A stretch of 64,000 nucleotides of DNA from an uncultured bacterium. Its GTDB lineage: Bacteria > CSSED10-310 > CALFER01. A program made the position numbers and the translations under genes. The stretch covers positions 152,410-216,409 of the forward strand of contig CALFER010000102.1 of assembly GCA_937951895.1 (NCBI GenBank), given 5' to 3'. Every line of letters begins with the position of its first letter. Within the stretch, counting starts at the first letter, position 1. Shown one piece after another: positions 61,901 through 64,000 of the stretch. Under the pieces are notes generated by a model that searched no databases, was not told where the DNA came from, and was given only the letters and a program-made list of their open reading frames with translations.

Positions 61901-63898
61901 ACCGGCGGTTCGGTTGAGCCTTCGTCGTGGGAATTTGTCGAGTATGACATTTCCTCCTGGGCGGCCGGTCAGAGTTCGGTCCAGGTTCGCTGGGGAATGG
62001 GACCCTCGGACGGTTCCGTTGTTTACTGCGGCTGGAACATCGATGATGTGTCCGTTTCGTATACGACACCGTGCAATGTTCCGGTACTGAGTTATCACAG
62101 TCACGAGATCGATGATTCGGCGGGAAACAATGACGGCGAGATCAACGCGGGTGAATCGATTCAGATGAATGTGATGCTCCAGAATCTCGGCGTCGATGCC
62201 ACCGGCATCTCCGCGACATTGAGCACAACCAATCCGCATGTCACGATCACGAGTGACGCAGCGAACTACCCGAACATTCCGCAGAGCGGCACGGGTAATT
62301 CGATTACACCCTTTGCGTTCGATGTCAGTCCGGAAGCGGCAGACGGTGAGACGATCATGTTCTCGCTGTCATACATCTGCAACGGTTCGACGACCGGCAC
62401 GACCGGAGTTTCCGACATGGTTGTTGCTCCCTCGTTGGTCTTCCAGACTGCGATGGTGATCGATCCGGAGCGTGGTGACGGTGACGGAATACTCGATCCG
62501 GGTGAAACAGCCCAGATCGTGGTGACATTGAGCAACGTCGGGAATGGAAATGCAGCCGGTGTGAGTGCTGAGCTGACATCCGATCAACCCTCATATGTGA
62601 CGATCAGCGATGCCGTGGCCGATTATCCGGATATCCCGGGGAGCGCTATCGGACAGAGCCTCTCACCGCACTATACCGTTCAGATCTCTGCGTCGATCCC
62701 GGATCCGACGATGGTGACTTTCACGCTGGATATCTCGGCCGATGGATACTCATCATCGGATACGTTCACACAGGACATCACGTCGTCCACGTTCGCGCGG
62801 CGGTACATCTGGAACATGGATTCGAACCCCGGCTGGACGGCTGAACCGAACTGGGCATGGGGAGATCCGGCCGGTACAGGCGGCGATCCTCAGAATGGAT
62901 TCACCGGGACGAACGTGTACGGTTACAATCTCAATGGGACTTATGAGAACAACATGACCGAGAAGCATCTGACGACCACAGCGATCGATTGCTCGTATAT
63001 CGCGGATGCTGAAGTCCGGTTCTATCGATGGCTGGGTGTGGAAAGTGCCTCGTACGACCACGCCTCGTTCAAGATTTCCACGAACGGATCGACCTGGACC
63101 ACATTGTGGGATCATACCGGTTCGACTCTGAACGAGACCGCGTGGACCCAGCAGGCATTCGATATCTCGTCATACGCCGACGGACAACCGATGGTGTATC
63201 TGCGCTGGACGATGGGTACGTCGGATAGTTCGCTTGTTTACAGCGGGTGGAACATTGACGATGTCGAAATCTGGGGTTCCGCGGGAACACCGGTCGATAC
63301 GCCGACTCCTGCACCGCCGACGAATACGCCGACAATCACACCGACCCGAACTCCGACCGTGCCGTTCACTCCGACACCGACCCGAACCCCGACCGTGCCT
63401 TTCACTGCCACTCCGACCCGTACTCCGACCGTTCCTCCGACTGCGACTTACACCGCGGCACCGACGACACCTCCGACCATGACTCCGACACTGCCTCCGC
63501 AGCCGACCGATACTCCGACTGGACCGACTGCGACGCCGACCGAAGGTCCTACGACTTTGACGGTGGATTTGACGCTCAGCCAGACGATGTTCCATGGCGG
63601 CGATCAATTCCTGTTGATGCGGAAGGTCATCAATCCGGGACCCGAGTTGACATTGGATGAATGGATCATCCTGGATGTTTACTCGAATTACTGGTTCTAT
63701 CCGACCTGGACGCAGGAACCGCAGTGTGTTCTGACCACGTGTCCGGCCTATGATGAAGCCGAAATGAACGTATTCGACTTCGAATGGCCGACGGTGGAAG
63801 GTTCCGCGAACGACCTGAAATTCTGGGCGGCGATGCTGGATCCGTCGACTTCGACGCTGGTCGGCAACTACGATATGGTCTCGTTCGGATACGAATAG
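58943..63898 (+). CDS. Secreted gingipain-type (C25) cysteine protease, multidomain
   Basis: 1651 residues from the ATG at 58943 with AAGGAGG 6 nt upstream; a longer frame from 58853 lacks this. Signal peptide (LLLLFPMIISISGAGAAG). An N-terminal propeptide-like region precedes the C25 catalytic domain (about 250-590), with His452 in YSGHG and Cys487 in NVFACGTN. Ig-like and fibronectin-like domains follow. Two copies of a MAM/immune-inhibitor-A-like beta domain (LGVESASYDHA... GWNIDDV) come next, separated by two CARDB-like domains. Then a Thr/Pro linker and the shared C-terminal beta domain (FGYE end). It probably degrades extracellular protein and is anchored or sorted by the C-terminal domain. 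Confidence 0.92.
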   Translation: MRGSVRKAMLLLLFPMIISISGAGAAGWLGFSSNGRSDSQFQVREDTWDHIRIDVSIPGVESREIATKGGMFSQLQLDDDAFKGAIGDPRIPVLRKIVEIPYGAEVTLGVETSTPEILGLAEAGLAYPLIPVQAPVPKLPGALEAAPFQINADTYSQNSFIGTERVRIQEIDTMRGHRLLVLEISPIAYNPSANAIQYVSQINIDLGLRNADQNRTLEMARRYADRTFDQIFNRIVLNHNSDRNFPFPPAAPISYLIISATDFQTALTPFIEWKENSGYDVTVETAPTGATTTVIKNIILNAYQNWENPPAYVLLAGDTNTIPCYTGEASGSADDNAYTELEGTGYWTPDIMIGRFPIRSVTDLENILAKVFQFEQMTMPSKDYFKDSVWLASSDHSSMIEATHHWCFDYHVEPIDPSSNTAHDVFERLGGDTADFAQNVNEGRGIVTYSGHGYGDGSGTASVHFVHENVNQLTNVDKYGHVNVFACGTNLHDQTISFGERWLLQPNKGSVSYWGTSESSYWDEDDAEQREVYRCQHEDLIHTLSAMYFTGLIAVYTSGGDSDYYFDIYNLMGDPSSDYVTRIPQSITINSADATTPNEQDFAVNVQVGGSGSEGALVAIRMNGQLLGAAYTDGNGDANVHIVPPEPGFGTILVSGHNLIPEEKPLMIMAAGCGAVALDRTMYNCDQTILMRLWDSDLNTNPGTINNALVDIASDSESTPESVILLETGPDTGEFTGTIQTSGSSSAIGFLLLAHGDAITLHYHDAACEGSPADVYDMASADCQGPIISGLTVSDLGVDTVTVSWTTDEASNTVLTWGISTPPGTVTTVPAMVTDHSITLDELQTCTEYFFKVESVDAGGNVAVDDNGGTYYSFTTLQLMQMLSANMDVNPGWTFQGQWAWGQPTGSSGDPMGGYTGNNVVGYNLSGSYGNSMTPTYATTPPFDCSGASQAYLSFWKWLGVESASYDHATVEISTNGSTWAVVWEHTGGSVEPSSWEFVEYDISSWAAGQSSVQVRWGMGPSDGSVVYCGWNIDDVSVSYTTPCNVPVLSYHSHEIDDSAGNNDGEINAGESIQMNVMLQNLGVDATGISATLSTTNPHVTITSDAANYPNIPQSGTGNSITPFAFDVSPEAADGETIMFSLSYICNGSTTGTTGVSDMVVAPSLVFQTAMVIDPERGDGDGILDPGETAQIVVTLSNVGNGNAAGVSAELTSDQPSYVTISDAVADYPDIPGSAIGQSLSPHYTVQISASIPDPTMVTFTLDISADGYSSSDTFTQDITSSTFARRYIWNMDSNPGWTAEPNWAWGDPAGTGGDPQNGFTGTNVYGYNLNGTYENNMTEKHLTTTAIDCSYIADAEVRFYRWLGVESASYDHASFKISTNGSTWTTLWDHTGSTLNETAWTQQAFDISSYADGQPMVYLRWTMGTSDSSLVYSGWNIDDVEIWGSAGTPVDTPTPAPPTNTPTITPTRTPTVPFTPTPTRTPTVPFTATPTRTPTVPPTATYTAAPTTPPTMTPTLPPQPTDTPTGPTATPTEGPTTLTVDLTLSQTMFHGGDQFLLMRKVINPGPELTLDEWIILDVYSNYWFYPTWTQEPQCVLTTCPAYDEAEMNVFDFEWPTVEGSANDLKFWAAMLDPSTSTLVGNYDMVSFGYE
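61599..62062 (+). repeat. First copy of duplicated beta domain in C25 protease
   Basis: About 155 codons, from NMDVNPGW to GWNIDDVSVSY. It aligns with the second copy at 62812-63275; LGVESASYDHA and STNGSTW are identical. Confidence 0.85.
62812..63275 (+). repeat. Second copy of duplicated beta domain in C25 protease
   Basis: About 155 codons, from NMDSNPGW to GWNIDDVEI, paired with the copy at 61599-62062. Confidence 0.85.
63288..63555 (+). repeat. Thr/Pro-rich linker in C25 protease
   Basis: About 90 codons of Thr/Pro-rich sequence containing three near-identical TRTPTVP units, directly before the shared C-terminal domain. Confidence 0.85.
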
Positions 63899-63924
63899 AA
63901 CGGGATTTTCTGATTGTTTCGATG

Positions 63925-63953
63925 ACGGCCCGCTTCGGCGGGCCGTTTTGTTT
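63925..63953 (+). terminator. Rho-independent terminator of the C25 protease gene
   Basis: A 9-bp GC-rich stem (ACGGCCCGC / GCGGGCCGT) with a stable TTCG tetraloop, then TTTTGTTT. It begins 27 nt after the stop codon. Confidence 0.93.
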
Positions 63954-63988
63954 GTGCGCCCGGCAGGGCGCACCTTCTTGGAGGTGAG

Positions 63989-64000
63989 ATGGAAGCATCA
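63989..64000 (+). CDS. Possible start of the next gene (truncated by window end)
   Basis: An ATG preceded by GGAGGTGAG opens the frame M-E-A-S before the window ends. The ribosome binding site is good, but too little sequence remains to judge. Confidence 0.3.

Noticed and set aside
63288..63555. CRISPR-like short direct repeats
   Set aside because: They are in-frame Thr/Pro codon repeats inside the C25 protease, without unique spacers.
63170..63973. 267-codon Arg/Ser-rich open frame on the minus strand
   Set aside because: Antisense to the C25 protease linker and C-terminal domain; it also crosses the terminator.

Overview
The window reads as one contiguous piece of chromosome from a Gram-negative (diderm) bacterium. 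Evidence for an outer membrane: a TonB-dependent-receptor-type barrel ending in Phe, many Sec signal peptides, a lipoprotein and a type IV pilus minor-pilin operon. Several very large secreted proteins carry Thr/Pro-rich linkers followed by one recurring C-terminal beta domain. A selenocysteine-type in-frame UGA and a Na+-type ATP synthase c subunit suggest an anaerobic or low-oxygen lifestyle, though this is inference. I cannot name the phylum. Divergent orthologs, such as an unusual PlsX, suggest a poorly sampled lineage. There are no rRNA or tRNA genes, CRISPR arrays, insertion sequences or obvious prophage.

Layout. 1-6 kb: the 3' part of a large sigma54-activator-type regulator, a PP2C phosphatase and a UvrD/PcrA helicase (+). 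6.0-11.6 kb (-): ssb, a ComEA-like protein, then the fatty-acid, phospholipid and tRNA-modification run yceD-rpmF-plsX-fabD-acpP-tsaE-tsaD. 11.7-22.8 kb (+): fabG, a 999-residue protein with a GlnD-like nucleotidyltransferase end, a small unknown protein, two secreted proteins sharing an undescribed C-terminal domain, a 1168-residue lipoprotein and an adenosine-specific-kinase family protein. 22.8-28.8 kb (-): a four-gene minor-pilin operon. 29-36.4 kb (-): DUF4390-ntrY-ntrX-pyrR-pyrB-pyrC and a small membrane protein. 36.5-41.3 kb (-): a 1205-residue secreted CapA-type protein, a thioesterase, a MoaD-like protein and infA. 41.6 kb (+): a periplasmic-type cyclophilin. 42.2-48.7 kb (-): atpZ/atpI/atpB/atpE, then a proline-rich membrane protein and a DUF6079/BrxC-like P-loop ATPase. 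48.9-52.8 kb: a GT-C-like membrane protein, a serine hydrolase, a small transporter and a HAD hydrolase. 52.9-64 kb: a secreted TlpA-like selenoprotein fusion, a TonB-type receptor, an M29 aminopeptidase and a 1651-residue C25 (gingipain-type) protease.

The strongest finding is the selenoprotein. Two reading segments at 52897-55122 (-) join across an in-frame UGA that occupies the first Cys position of the TlpA redox motif, giving UxxC. A SECIS-like hairpin begins a few bases after it, with a G-containing apical loop 17 nt from the UGA. Other candidates are the shared Thr/Pro-linked C-terminal domain in three secreted proteins, the 'GPDDE' domain of the tandem 15.9-18.7 kb genes, the GlnD-like fusion, the solitary BrxC-like ATPase, and the Na+-ligand set in AtpE.
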